From contig NC_087197.1 of the NCBI RefSeq assembly GCF_035594125.1, forward strand, positions 7,734,110 through 7,798,109: a DNA stretch of 64,000 nt, given 5' to 3'. The first letter of the stretch is position 1, and each line of letters opens with the position of its first letter. The notes under the pieces are model-generated. The model worked only from the letters and a program-made list of their open reading frames with translations. It did no database searches and was not told where the DNA came from. The position numbers and the translations under genes are program-made. The DNA is from Scylla paramamosain (taxonomy: Eukaryota > Arthropoda > Malacostraca > Decapoda > Portunidae). Below are positions 12,826-25,948 of this stretch, one piece after another.

Positions 12826-15121
12826 AGCACTAAAAGCCAGGGCAATCACATTACATGGGAATAAAACCAAATTTTACCAAGAACTTGCCGTTAAATATTT
12901 TTGAGCTCCTTACATACCAAAAAGCTAAAACCAAAAAATCCTTGATGGAGAAAAACAAAAACATTACAAAAAAACATGTTATTTGAGTGTTTTTGATCAA
13001 GTTACCTATAAAAACGCTTAAATACATGCAAAGAATCCTATGTTTGGAAAACGAAAGGACATTACGAGAAACGTGTATTATAAGTGTTTTTAAGTTACTT
13101 AAATGCCAAAAATCTAAAACCCACAAATAACACTCTTTATGAAGAAACAAAAAAAAAAAGAAATAAATAAAAAAAAAGAAATAAAACAAAAGAAAATATT
13201 AATTTATTTCTTTTGTTATTCATCTTCAGAGGTACCGAGATGCCAAAATTCTGTTAAAATTCAGGGAAATTATGTGGATAAAAGAACATTATCGAAAAAG
13301 TTAATTTTAGCTTTTTTTTTTCGGACTGTATTGTACCAAACCCTAAAGTGCATGCAAAGCCATCTATATGGGGAAATTAAACGACTTTACAAACTGTCTT
13401 TGGAATGTTTTTCAGCATATTAGGTACCAAAACGATAAATAATATGGCAGTCACTCTATATGGGAATCCAAAACAAAATTACTGAAAACGTGTCTTTTCA
13501 GTGTTTTACGTAAAAAACGCTAAAACGGATGGAAACAGACCAATATGAAGAAATAGAATAACATTACCAAAAAGGTATATTTTAAGTATTTTTGAGCTTG
13601 TGACCAACAAAAAAAAAACGTGAAAATGGATGCAAAGCACTCTATATTGGGAAATAAAAAGACATTACGAGAAACGTGGATAATGAGTATTTTATAGTTT
13701 CACAAGAACCACGAAGCAAAAAACGCAAAAACTAGTATATATGGAGAAGTTTCTTAGATACCAAAATGCTGAAACTCCTGAATAACACTCTTAATTAAGA
13801 AACAGAATAACATTACTAATTGCGTGTATTTTGAGTGTTTTTCACATTCTTAGTTACTAGAACCCCAAATTGCATGCGAAACTAGCTTTATGTGGGAAAA
13901 AAAATGACATTACCAGAAAAGTACCTTTTGAGGGTTTTTCAGAGAGATAGGCAATAAAGCACTAAAAAGGAGGGCAATCACATTACATGGGAATAAAACC
14001 AACTTTTAAGTGTTTTTTAACTCCTTATATACCAAAACGCTAAAACACATGCAAAACACCCTTTATGGAGAAATAGATTAACATTAAAAAAAAAATTTAT
14101 TTTGAGTGTTTTTGATCATGTTACCTCTAAAAACGCTTAAATACATGCAAAGATCCCTATGTCTGGGAAACGAAAGGACATTATGAAAAACGTGTATTAT
14201 GTGTGTTTTTAAGTTCCATAAGTACCAAAAAGCTAAAACCTCTTTATAGAGAAAAAATAAAGAAATAATTAAAGAATAGGATTCTTTTTTTTTTTGTTAT
14301 TCTTCTTCATAGGTACTGAGATGCCAAAATTCTGGCAAAATTCAGGAAAATTATGTGCAAAAAGAACATTATCGAAAAAGTTAATTTTAGCTTTTTTTTT
14401 TGGACTGTTAAGTACCAAACCATGAAGTGCATGCAAAGCCAACTATATGGAGAATTTAAACGACTTTACGAGAAATCTGTCTTTTGTGGTTTTTTTCTCT
14501 TTCTCTATTGGTTAACAAAAGGACATTACGAGAAACGTGTATAATGAATGTTTTATAGATTCTCAAGAATCACAAGGCAAAAAACGCAAAAACTCATATA
14601 TATGGAGAAGTTTCTTAGATACCAAAATGCTGAAACTCCTGAATAACACTCTAAATTGAGAAACAGAACAACCTTACCAAATGCGTATATTTTGAGTGTT
14701 TTTCACATTCTTATTTACCAAAACCCCAAAAATGACATTACCAGAAAAGTGTCTTTAAAGTGTTTTTTTTTTTTTTTTTAGCATGATAGGCAATAAAACA
14801 CTAAAAAGCAGGGCAATCACATTACATGGGAATAAAACTAACTTTTACTAACAATTTGCCTTTAAGTGGTTTTGAGCTTCTTATATTCCAAAACGCTAAA
14901 ACGAATGCAAAACACCCTTTATGGAGAAAGAGAATAACATTACCAAAAACACGTATTTTGATTGTTTTTGATCATGTTACCTATAAAAACTCTTAAATAC
15001 ATGCAAAGAACCTTATGTTTGGGAAATTAAAGGGCATTTCGAGAAACATGTATCACGAGTGTTTTTAAGTTCTTTAAGTACCATTATCTAAAACCCATAA
15101 ATAACACTGTTTATAGAAAAA

Positions 15122-15171
15122 AAAATAAATAAATGAATAAAAAGATCGGAATTTATTTATTTATTTATTTT
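15122..15171. repeat. AAAT / TTTA inverted simple repeat in the M7 module
   Basis: The run aaataaataaatgaataaa is followed within about ten bases by tttatttatttatttattt, giving a hairpin-capable simple repeat. Most M7 modules have the A-rich half followed by a shorter T run. This copy has the most symmetric pair I noticed. Confidence 0.7.
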
Positions 15172-15886
15172 TTTGTTATTCATCTTCATAGGTACCAAGA
15201 TGCCAAAATTCTGGCAAAATTCAGGAAAATTATGTGAAAAAAAAATTATGAAAAAAATTTAATTTTAGCTTTTTTTTCGGACTGTTATGTACCAACCCCT
15301 AAAGTGCATGCAAAGCTACGTATATGAGGAAATTAAATGACTTTACGAGAAACTTGTCTTTTGAGTGTTTTTCAGCATCTTAGGCACCAAAACGATATAT
15401 AATATGGAAGTCACTCAATATGGGAATCCATCACAAAATTACTGAAAAAGTGTCTTTTCAGTGTTCTACGTAGAAAAAAACGCTAAAAGAGATGCAAACC
15501 AACGAATATAAAGAATAACTTTACCAAAAAAGGTATATTTTCAGTGTTTTTGAGCTTCTTATCTACAAAAAACGCGAAAATGGATAGAAAGCACTCTATA
15601 TTGAGATACAAAAGGACATTACGAGAAACTTGCATAATGAGTGTTTTATAGTTTCACAAGAACCACAAGGCAAAAAACGCAAAAACTCGTATATATGGAG
15701 AAGTTTCTTAGATACCAAAATGGTGAAACTCCTGAATAACACTATTAATTAAGAAACAGAACAACCTTACCAAATGCGTGTATTTTGAGTGTTTTTCACA
15801 TTCTCAGTTACCAAAACCCCAAATTTTATGTGAAAGTAGCTTTATGTGGGAAAAAAAATGACATTACCAGAAATGTCTTTTAAGTG

Positions 15887-15911
15887 TTTTTTTTTTTTTT
15901 TTTTTTTTTTT
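15887..15911 (+). repeat. T25 homopolymer run at the M3/M4 border
   Basis: Twenty-five consecutive T residues replace the usual gtgtttttgag start of monomer M4. Related runs sit at the same monomer position at 14,763-14,779 (17 T) and 29,843-29,859 (17 T). An ancestral T-run has therefore been copied and has changed length since. Run length is vulnerable to sequencing error. Confidence 0.85.
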
Positions 15912-16609
15912 GCATGATAGGCAATAAAGCACTAAAAGCAGGGCAATCACATTACATGGGAATAAAATCAACTTTTACCAAGTGTTTTTTCTGTGTTTTT
16001 GAGCTCCTTATATACCAAAACGCTAAAACGCATGCAAAACACCCTTTATTTAGAAACAGAATAACATTACCAAAAACTTGTATATTGAGTGTTTTTGATC
16101 ATGTTACCTATAAAAACGCTTAAATACATGCAAAGAATCTTATGTTCAGGAAACGAAAGGACATTTCGAGAAACGTGTATTATGAGTGTTTAAGTTCTTT
16201 AAGTACCAAAAAGCTAAAACCCACAAATAACACTCTTTATAGGGAAAAAATAAATAAATAAATAAAAAAAATAGGATTTTTTTATATTCATCTTCATAGG
16301 TACCGAGATTCTAAAATTCTGCCAAAATTCAGGGAAAATATGTGAAAAAAGAACATTATGAAAAAGAGTAAATTTTAGCTTTTTTTTCGGACTGTTATGT
16401 ACCAAACCCTAAAGTGCATCCAAAGCCACCTATATGGGGAAATTAAACGACCTTACCAGAAACCTGTCTTTTCTGTTTTTTTTTTCAGCATGTTAGGCAC
16501 CAAAACGATAAATAATATGGAAGTCACTAAATGTGGGAATCCATCACAAAATTACTGAAAAAGTGTCTTTTCAGTGTTTTACGTAGAAAAATGCTAAATC
16601 AGATGCAAA

Positions 16610-19600
16610 CCAACGAATATGGAGAAATAGAATAACATTATCAAAAAGATATATTTTGATGTGTTTTTGAGCTTCTTACCTACAAAAAAAGCAAAAATGG
16701 ATGGAAAGCACTTTATATTGGCAAAGAAGAGGACATTACGAGAAACGTGTATGAGTGTTTTATAGTTTGACAAGAACCACAAGGTAAAATACTCAAAAAC
16801 TCGTGTACATAAAGAAGTTTCTTACATACCAAAAACCTGAAACTCATCAATAACACTTTTAATTTTGAAACAGAAATACCTTACCAAATGTGTGTATTAG
16901 AAAAGTTTCTTACATACCAAAATGCTGAAACTCATGAATAACACTTTTAATTAAGAAATAGAACAACCTTAGTAAATGCCTGTGTTTTGAGTTTTTTTCA
17001 CATTCTTAGTTACCAAAACCCCAAATTCCATGCAAAACTAGCTTTATGTGGGAAAAAAATGATATTACCAGAAAATTGTCTTTTGAGTGTTTTTCAGTGT
17101 GTTAGGCAATAAAGCACTGAAAGGCAGGGGAATCACATTACATGGGAATAATAACAACTTTCACCAAGAACTTGCCTTTAAGTGTTTTTGAGCTAATTAC
17201 ATACGAAAACGCTAAAACGCATGCAAAACACTTTTTATGAAGAAAGAAAATAAAATTACCAAAAACATATATTTTGAGTGTTTTTTATCATGTAATCTAT
17301 AAAAACGCTTAAAATATATGCAAAAAACCTTATGTTTAAGAAACGAAAGGACATTACGAGAAATGTGTATATTGTAAGTGTTATGTGCAGGAAACGAAAG
17401 GACATTTCGAGAAACGTGTATTATGAGTGTTTTTAAGTTTCTTAAGTACCAAAAAGCTAAAACCCACAAATAACACTCTTTATTTAGAAAAAAAAGTAAG
17501 AAAATAAAAAAATAGTTTTTTTTTTTGTTATTCATCTTCATAGGTACCGAGATGCCAAAATTCTGGGAAAATTCAGGACTATTATATGTTAAAACAAAAA
17601 TGATCAAAAAAGAAAATTTTAGCTTTTTTTTCGGACTGTTATGTACCAAACCCTAAAGTGCATGCAAAGACTCCTATATGACGAAATTAAACGACCTTAC
17701 CAGAAATCTGTTTTTTGAGTGTTTTTCAGCATGTTAGGCACCAAAACGATAAATAATAAGGAACTCACTCTATATGAGAATCCAAAACAAAATTGCTGAA
17801 AACGTGTTTTTTCTTTCTTTTACGTACAAAAAACGCTAAAACGGATGCAAACCTACCAATATCAAGAAATAGAAAAGCATTACCAAAAAGGTATATTTTG
17901 AGTGTTTTTGAGCTTGTTACCTACAAAAAAACGCGAAAATTGATGCAAAGCACTCTAATAATATTACATTGGAATAACACCAATTTATACCAAAAACTTG
18001 CCTTTAAGTGTTTTTGATGTCCTTATATACCAAACCGCTAAAACGCATACAAAAACAAACTTTATGGAGAACCAGAACAACATGAACAAAAACATGTATT
18101 TTGAGTGTTTTTGATATTGTTATCTATAAAAACGGTTAATTACATGCAAAGAACATTATGTTTGGGAAACAAAAGGATATTACGAGAAACGTGTATTATG
18201 AGTGTTTTTTTTTAAGTTCCTTAAGTACCAAAAAGCTAAAACCCACCAATAACACTCTTTTTTTAGAAAATAAAAAATAAAAATATAAAAAAAGATAGGA
18301 TTTTTTTTTTTTTTTTTTTGTTATTCATATTCATAGGTACCGAGATGCCAAAATTCTGGAAAAATTCAGGGCAATCATATGATCAAAGAGTATTATCAAA
18401 AAAGTTAATTTTCCTGTTTTTTTTTCGGACTGTTATGTACCAAACCTTAAAGTGCATGCAAAGACTCCTATATGAGGAAATTAAACGACCTTAGCAGAAC
18501 TATGTCTTTTGAGTGTTTTTTAGCATGTTAGGCACCAAAACGATAAATAATAAGGAACTCAGTCTATATGGGAATCCAAAAAAAAGCTACTGAAAACGTG
18601 TCTTCTCAGTGTTTTACGTAAAAAAAGGCCAAAATCAATATCAAGAAATAGAAAAACGTTACTAAAAAGATATATTTTGAGTGTTTTTGAGCATGTTACC
18701 TACAAAAAATGCGAAAATTGATGCAAAGCACTCTATATTGGGAAATAAAAGGACATTGCAAGAAAAAGTGTATAATGAGTGTTTTACAGTTCAAAAGAAC
18801 CGCAAGGCAAAAAACGCAAAATCTCGTGTATATGGAGAGGTTTCCTAGATACAAAAATGCTGAAACTTATGTATAACATTCCTAATTTAGAAACAGAACA
18901 GCCTTAATAAATGCGTGTATTTTGAGTGCTTTTCACATTCTTAGCAAAACCCCAAATTGCATGCGAAAATAGATATGTGGGAAAAAAAAGACTTTACCAG
19001 AAAAGTGTCTTTTGAGTGTTTTTGAGCGTGATAGAAAATAAAGCACTAAAAAGAAGGGCAATCACATTACATTGGAGGAAAACGAATTTTTACCAAGAAC
19101 TTGCATTTATGTGTTTTTTAGCTCCTTATATACCAAAACACTAAAACGCATATAAAACACTCTTTATTGTGAAACAGAATAACATTACCAAAAACATGTA
19201 TTTTCAGTGTTTTGATCATGTTACCAATAAAAACACTTAAATATATGCAAAGAACCTTATTTTTGAGAAATGAAAGGACATTACGAGAAACGTATATTAT
19301 TATTGTTTTTAAGTTAACTAAGTACGAAAAAGCTAAAAGCCATATATTACACTCTTTATTGAGAAAAAAAAGTAAATAAAAAAAAATACGATTTTTTTTT
19401 CATTCTTATTCATCTTCACAGGTAACGAGGTGCCAAAATTCGGGCAAACTTCAGGAAATTATATAAAAAAAAAAAAAACATAATCAAAAAAGTTAAATTT
19501 TGCATTTTTTTCGGACTGTTATGTAACAAACCCCTAAAGTGCATGAAAAGCCACCTATATGGGGAAATTAAACGTGTTTGCCAGATAACTTTCTTATGAG

Positions 19601-20482
19601 TGTTTTTCTGCATGTTAGGAACCAACATGATAAAACCCAAGGAAGTCAATCTATATGGGAATCCAAAACAAAATTACTGAAAATGTGTCTTTTCGGTGTT
19701 TTTTATATACCAAACGCTAAAACGGATGCAAACTAACCAAAATGAAGAAATAGAATAACATTACCAAAAAGGTATATTTTGAGTGTTTTTGAAATTGTTA
19801 CCTACAAAAAACGCGAAAATGGATGGAAAGCACTCTATATTGGGAAGCAAAAGGCACCAAAAAGCATGTTAGGAACCAAAACGTTAAACAATATGAAAGT
19901 CACTCTATATGGAAATCCAAAACAAAATTACTGGAAACGTGTCTTTTAAAAGATTTACGTAGAAGAACGCTAAAATGGAGGGAAACCAACCAATATGAAG
20001 GATTAGAATAATATTACCAAAAAAGTATATTTTGTTTTTTTTTGAGCTTGTTACATAAAAAGAAACTCGAAAATGGATGCAAAGCACTCTATATAAGGAA
20101 AAAAAAAGGACATAATGAGAAACGTGTATAATGAGTGTTTTATAGTTTACCAGAATGACAAGGCAAAAAACGCAAAAACTCGACTGTATGTAGAAGTTTC
20201 TAAGATACCAAAATACTTAAACTCATGAATAACACTCTTAATTAAGAAAGAGAACAACCTTACTAAATGCGTGTATTTTGAGTGGTTTTTTTACATTCTT
20301 AGTTACCAAAACCCCAAATTCCATGCGAAACTAGCTTTATGTGGGAAAAAAATGACATTACCAGAAAAGTGTCTTTGGGTGTTTTTGAGCGTGTTAGGCA
20401 ATAAAGCACTAAAACGCAGGGCAATCACATTACATGGGAATAAAACCAACTTTTACGAAGCACTTGCCTTTTAGTGTTTTTG
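16610..20482 (+). repeat. Direct segmental copy of 2,830-8,050
   Basis: The offset is 13,781 at the marker tgagtgttttatagtttgac (2,971 and 16,752). The match continues through the 88 bp duplication, the ggactattata variant of M7, and the aataacaccaatttatacc variant of M4. Two blocks are missing from this copy: the piece equivalent to about 4,118-4,445 (joint at 17,957), and about one HOR spanning the variant b/c border. It ends at the same tttttga|cacgcattt junction as its partner. Confidence 0.8.
17340..17420 (+). repeat. Chimeric partial duplication of monomer M6 end
   Basis: The string aaacgaaaggaca followed by a gagaaa-gtgtat ending appears twice in succession. The first copy ends in gtaagtgttatgtgcagg and the second continues normally. 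The partner copy at about 3,561 has only one. The second copy carries aggacatttcgag, as at about 16,160, so it may have been copied from a neighbouring HOR. Confidence 0.7.
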
Positions 20483-20519
20483 ACACGCATTTAGTAAGGT
20501 TGCTCTGTTTCTCAATTAA
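20483..20519 (-). repeat. 37 bp relic of the recurrent inverted block
   Basis: The usual junction tttttga|cacgcattt is followed by only gtaaggttgctctgtttctc and aattaa before direct-orientation tgttttttaactac resumes. The remaining roughly 420 bp of the inverted block are absent. The right edge of this relic coincides with the outer end of the left palindrome arm (20,516), so the truncation and the large inverted duplication probably share one breakpoint. Confidence 0.8.
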
Positions 20520-23500
20520 GTGTTTTTTAACTACTTACATACCAAAACGCTAAACGCATGCAAAACAACCTTTATGAAGAAACAGAAAAACATTACCAAA
20601 AACATATATTTTGATTGTTTTTGATAATGTCACCTATAAAATCGCTTAAATACATGCAAAGAACCCTATGTTTGTGAAACGAAAGGACATTACGAAAATC
20701 GTGTATCATGAGTATTTTTAAGTTCCTTAAGTACCAAAAATCTAAAACCCACAAATAACACTCTTTATAGAGAAAAAAATAATTAAAAAATATATTTTTT
20801 TTTTGTTATTCATCTTCATAGATGCCAAAATTTTGAGAAAATTCAGGGAAATTATGTGAAAAAAAACATTAAAAAAATGATTTTAGCTTTTTTCCGGAGT
20901 TATGTACGAAACCCGGAAGTGCATGCAAAGCCATCTATATGGGGAAATTAAACGACTTTACAAGAAACATGTCTTTCGGTGTTTTCAGCAATTTCAACAA
21001 TATTACTGAAAACGTGTCTTTTCAGTTTTAGCGTAGAAAACTAAAACGGATGCAAACCAACCAATATGAAGAAATAGAATAACATTACAAAAAAGTTGAG
21101 TGTTTTTGAGCTTGTTACCTACAAAAAACGCAAAAAAGGAATGCAAAGCAGTCTATATTGGGAAACAAAGGATATTACAAGAAAATTGTATAATGAATGT
21201 ATTAATAGTTTTCAAAAACCATAAGGCAAAAAGCGCAAAACTCGTATATATGGAGAAGTTTCCTAGATACCAAAATGCTGAAACTAATGAATAACACTCT
21301 TAATTGAGAAACAGAACAATTTTAGGAAATGAGTGTATTTTGAGTGTTTTTTTTTCCAATTTCTTAGTGGTCCAATCCCAAATTACATGCGAAACTGTGG
21401 AAAAAAAATGAAATGACTAGAAAAGTGTCTTTTTAGTGTTTTTCAGCGTGTTAGGCAATAAAGCATTAAAAAGCAGGGCAATCACATTACATGGGAATAT
21501 AACCAACTTTTACCAAGAACTTGCCTTTAAGTTTTTTTTGAGCTCCTTATATACTAAAACGCTAAAACACATGCAAAACACCCTGTATGGAAAAACAGAA
21601 TAATATCAAAAACATGTATTTTGAGTGTTTTTGAGCTTATTACCAATAAAAACGCTTAAATACATGCAAAGAACCCTATGTTTGGGAATAAAAGGACATT
21701 ACGAGGAATGTGTATTATGAGTGTTTATAAGTTCCTTAAGTACCAAAAAGCTAAAACCCACAAATAACACTATACAGAAAAAAAATAAATAAAAATAAAT
21801 TAAAATATAACATTTTTTTATTGATCTTCATAGGCAACGAGATGCCAAAATTCTGGCAAAAATCAGGAAAATTACGTGAAAAAAGAATATTATGAAAGAG
21901 TTTAATTTTAGCTTTTTTTTTCGGACTGTTATGTACCAAACCCTAAAGTGTATGCAAAGCCACCTATATAGGGAAATTAAACGACTTTACAAGAAACCTG
22001 TCTTTTGAGTGTTTTTCAGCATGTTAGGCATCAAAACGATAAATAACATTGAAGTCACTCTATATGGGAATCCAAAAATTACTGAAAACGTGTCTTTTCT
22101 GTGTTTACGTAGAAAAACGCTAAACACGGATGGAAACCAACCAATATGAAGAAATAGAATAACATTACAAAAAAGGTATATTTTGAGTGTTTTTGATCAT
22201 TTTACCTATAAAAACGCTTCAATACATGTAAAGAACCTTATCTTTAGGAAACAAAAGGACATTACGAGAAACGAGTATTATGAGTGTTTTTACGTTCTTT
22301 AAGTACCAAAAAGCTTAAACCCACAAATAACACTCTTTATAGATAAAAAATAAATAAATGAAAAAATATCATTTTTTTTTTTTATTGATCTTCATAGGTA
22401 TCGAGATGCCAAAATTCTGGCAAAATTCAGGGAAATTATGTAAAAAAAAAAAGAATATCATAAAATTTAATTTTAGCTTTTTTTCAGACCGTTATGTACC
22501 AAACCCTAAAGTGCATGTACAGCCACCTATATGGGGAAATTAAACGTCTTTACCTGAAACCTGTCTTTTGCCTGTTTTTCAGTATGTTAGGCACCAAAAC
22601 AGTAAATAATATGGAAATCACTCTGTATGGGAATCCAAAACAAAATTACTGAAAACGTGTCTTTTCAGTGTTTTACGTAGAAAAACGCTAAAAAGAAAGC
22701 AAATCAACCAATATCATGAAATAAAATAATATTACCAAAAAGGTATTTTTTGTGTTTTGAGCGAAAATGGATGCAAATCTCTCTATATTGGAAAACAAAA
22801 GGACATTACGAGAAACGTTTATAATGCTTTTTACCTACAAAAAACGCGAAAATGGATGTAAAAGCACTCTATATTGGGAAGCAAAAGGACATTTAGAGAA
22901 AAGTGTATAATGATTGTTTTATAGTTTCACAAGAACCAGAAGACAAAAAACGCAAGAACTCGTGTATATTGAGAAGTTTCTTAAATACCAAAATGCTAAA
23001 ACTCATGAATAACACTTTTAATTGAGAAACAGAACTACCTTACCAAATGTATGTATTTTGAGTGTCTTTCACATTCTCAGTTACGAAAATCCCAAATTAC
23101 ATGCGAAACTAACTTTATGTGGGAAAAAAAATAACATTATCAGAAAAGTGTCTTTTGAGTGTTTTTGAGCGTGATATGCGAAAAAGCACTAAAAAGCAGA
23201 ATAATCACATCATATAGGAATAAAACTAACTTTTACGAAGAACTTGCCTTTAAATGTTTTTAACTCCTTACATACCAAAACGCTAAAACGCATGCAAAAC
23301 ACCCTTTATGGAGAAACAGAATAACATTACCAAAAACGTGTATTTTGAGTGTTTTTGATCATGTTACCTATAAAAACGCTTAATACATGCAAAGAACCCT
23401 ATGTCTGTGAAATGAAAGGACATAAAAAAAATATTTGCTTTTTTCTGGAATTATGTACCAAACCCAGAAGTGCATGCAAAGCCACCTATATGGGGAAATA

Positions 23501-25948
23501 ACACGACTTTACCAGAAATCTGTCTTTTGAGTGTTTTTCAGCAATTTCAACAATATTACTAAAAACGTGTCTTTTCAGTGATTTACGAAGAAAAACGCTA
23601 AAACGGATACAAACCAACCAATATGAAGAAATAGAATAACTTTACCAAAAGGATATATTTTGAGTGTTTTTCAACTTGTTACCTAGAAAAAATGCGAAAA
23701 TGGATGGAAAGTACTCAATATTGGGAAACAAAAGAACATTACGAGAAACGTGTACAATGAGTGTTTTATGGTTTCATACGAACCACAAGGCAAAAAACGC
23801 AAAAAACTAGATATTACCAAAAAAGTGTCTTTTGAGTGTTTTTGAGCGTGATATGCAACAAAGCACTAAAAAGCAGAACAGTCATATTACATGGGAATAA
23901 AACCAACTTTTACGAAGAACTTGCCTTTAAGGGTTTTTTTTTAACTCCTTACATACCAAAACGCTAAAACGCATGCAAAAACACACTCTTATGGAGAAAC
24001 AGAGTAACATTACGAAAAACATGTATTTTGAGTGTTTTTGATCATGTTATTTATAAAAACGCTTAAATACATGCAAGGAACATTATGTTTGGGAATCGAA
24101 AGGACAGTACGAGAAATGTGTATTATGAGTGTTTTTAAGTTCCTTAAGTACTAAGAAAGCTAAAACCCACAAATAAAGCTGTTTATAGAGAAAAAAATAA
24201 AAAATTTTTTTTTTTTGTGTTATTCATCTTCATAGGTACTAACATGCAAAAATTCTGGCAATATTCTTTGGGAATCAAAAACAAAATTACTGAAAACGTG
24301 TTTTTTCGGTGTTTAACGTAGAAAAACGTTAAAACGGATGCAAACATACCAATATGAAGAAATAGAATAACATTACCAAAAAGGTATATTTTGAGTGTTT
24401 TTGAGCTTGTTACCTAGAAAAAACGCGAAAACGAATGCAAAGCACTCCCTATTGGGAAAGAAAAGGACATTACGAGAAACGTGCATAATGAGTGTCTTTT
24501 TATATTCGGGCAAAAGAACTTGTGGTTCACAAGAACCACAAGGCAAAAAGCGCATAAAGTCGTGTATATAAAGAAGTTTCTTAGACACCAAAATGCTGAA
24601 ACTTATGAATAACAATCTTAATTCAGAACCAGAACAACATTACCAAATGCGTGTATTTTGAGTGTTTTTTTCACATTCTTAGCAAAACCTCAAATAGCAT
24701 GCGAAACTAGCTTTATGAGGGAAAAAAATGACATTACCAGAAGTGTCTTTTGAGTGTTTTTGAGCGTGTTAGGCAATAAAGCACTAAAAAGCAGGGTAAT
24801 CATATTACATTTGAATAAAACCAACTTTTACAAAGAACTTGCCTTGTGTTTCTCAGCTCCTTACATACCAAATAGCTAAAACGCATGCAAAACACTCCTT
24901 TATGGAGAAGCAGAAAAACTTTACGAAAAACAAGTGTTTTTGAGTGTCTTTTATCATGTTATCTATAAAAACGCTTAAATACATGCAAAGATCCCTATAT
25001 TTGGGAAACGAAAGGACATTACGAGAAATGTGTATTATGAATGTTTTGAAGTTGCTTAAGTACCAAAACGTTAAAACCTACAAATAACACTTTTTATAGA
25101 GAAAAAAATTAAATAAATAAAAAAAAGCATTTTTATTTTTTTGTTATTCATTTTAATAGGTACCAAGATGCCAATATTCTGCCAAAATTTAGGGAAATTA
25201 TGTCGAAAAAAGAACATTATCGAAAAAGTTAATTTTACCTTTTTTTTGGAGTTATGTACCAAACCATAAAGTGTATGCAAAGCCAACTATTTGGGAAAAT
25301 TTAACGTCTTTACAAGAAACCCGTCTTTTGAGTGTTTTTACGCATGTTAGGCACCAAAACGATAGATAATATTAAAGTCACTCTATATGGAAATCCAAAA
25401 CAAAATTAATGAAAACGTGTCTTTTAAAAGATTTACGTAGAAAAACGCTAAAACGGATGCAAACCAACCAATATGAAAAAAAAATAGAATAATATTACCA
25501 GAAAAGTATATTTTGTGTGTGTTTGAGCTTCTTACATAAAAAAAAAAAAAATGGATGAAAAGCACTGTATATTAGGAAAAAAAAGGACATAACGAGAAAC
25601 GTGTATAATGAGTGTTTTATAGTTTCACCAGAATCACAAGCCAAACAACGCAAAAATTCGTCTGTGTAGAGAAGTTTCTAAGATACCAAAATGCTGAAAC
25701 ACTCTTAATCAAGAAACAGAACAACCTTACTAAATACGTGTATTTTGAGTTTTTTTTACATTCTTAGTTAGCAAAACCCCAAATTCCATGCGAAAGTAAC
25801 TTTATGTGGGAAAAAAAACGACATTACCAGAAAAGTGTCTTTGAGTGTTTTTGAGCGTGTTAGGCAATAAAGCACTAAAAAGCAGGGCAATCACATTACA
25901 TGGGAATAAAACCAACTTTTACGAAGAACTTGCCTTTTAGTGTTTTTG
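20520..25948 (+). repeat. Satellite array, direct orientation (outer part of left palindrome arm)
   Basis: About five HOR units, several internally deleted, run from tgttttttaactac to the recurrent junction at 25,948. Deletions join M6 to M7c near 23,430 (ggacataaaaaa|...tttgcttttttctgg) and M7b to M8 near 24,263. M7 modules are near 20,780, 21,790, 22,340, 24,190 and 25,110. A local foldable motif, acttgtggttcacaagaacc, sits at about 24,520. No gene is visible. Confidence 0.88.

Larger units (their letters stand above)
13905..16600 (+). repeat. Direct segmental copy, partner of 28,733-30,600
   Basis: Shared private variants link this stretch to 28,733-30,600. They include ttttgagggttttt at 13,927, ctctattggttaac at about 14,500, a long T run before gatagg, ccaagtgttttttct at 15,980, and gtcactaaatgtggg at 16,522. 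Each partner lacks a piece the other has. This copy has a deletion at about 14,487, and the other lacks roughly one HOR corresponding to about 14.6-15.7 kb here. Confidence 0.75.
12826..20482 (+). repeat. Satellite array, direct orientation (about seven HOR units)
   Basis: HOR units of 1.1 kb continue. Several are shortened by internal deletions, for example at about 14,487, where M7 sequence joins ctctattggttaac of M1, and at about 17,957, where M1 joins M4. From about 16,610 to the end, the block is a second copy of 2,830-8,050 with about one HOR missing. M7 modules lie near 13,150, 14,250, 15,120, 16,250, 17,500, 18,270 and 19,370. Variant b is marked at 18,836 and variant d at about 20,180. 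No gene is visible. Confidence 0.88.

Noticed and set aside
17212..17649. 145-codon open frame on the - strand, the longest in the window
   Set aside because: It is read through satellite monomers M5 to M7 and is extended by a local duplication at 17,340-17,420. The equivalent frame is broken in the partner at 3,430-3,880, and the product is low-complexity Phe/Lys/Asn-rich sequence with no domain.
24505..24545. acttgtggttcacaagaacc as a terminator-like hairpin
   Set aside because: The small stem is made by a local duplication inside monomer M2 and is mirrored at about 41,150 in the other palindrome arm. No transcription unit lies nearby.
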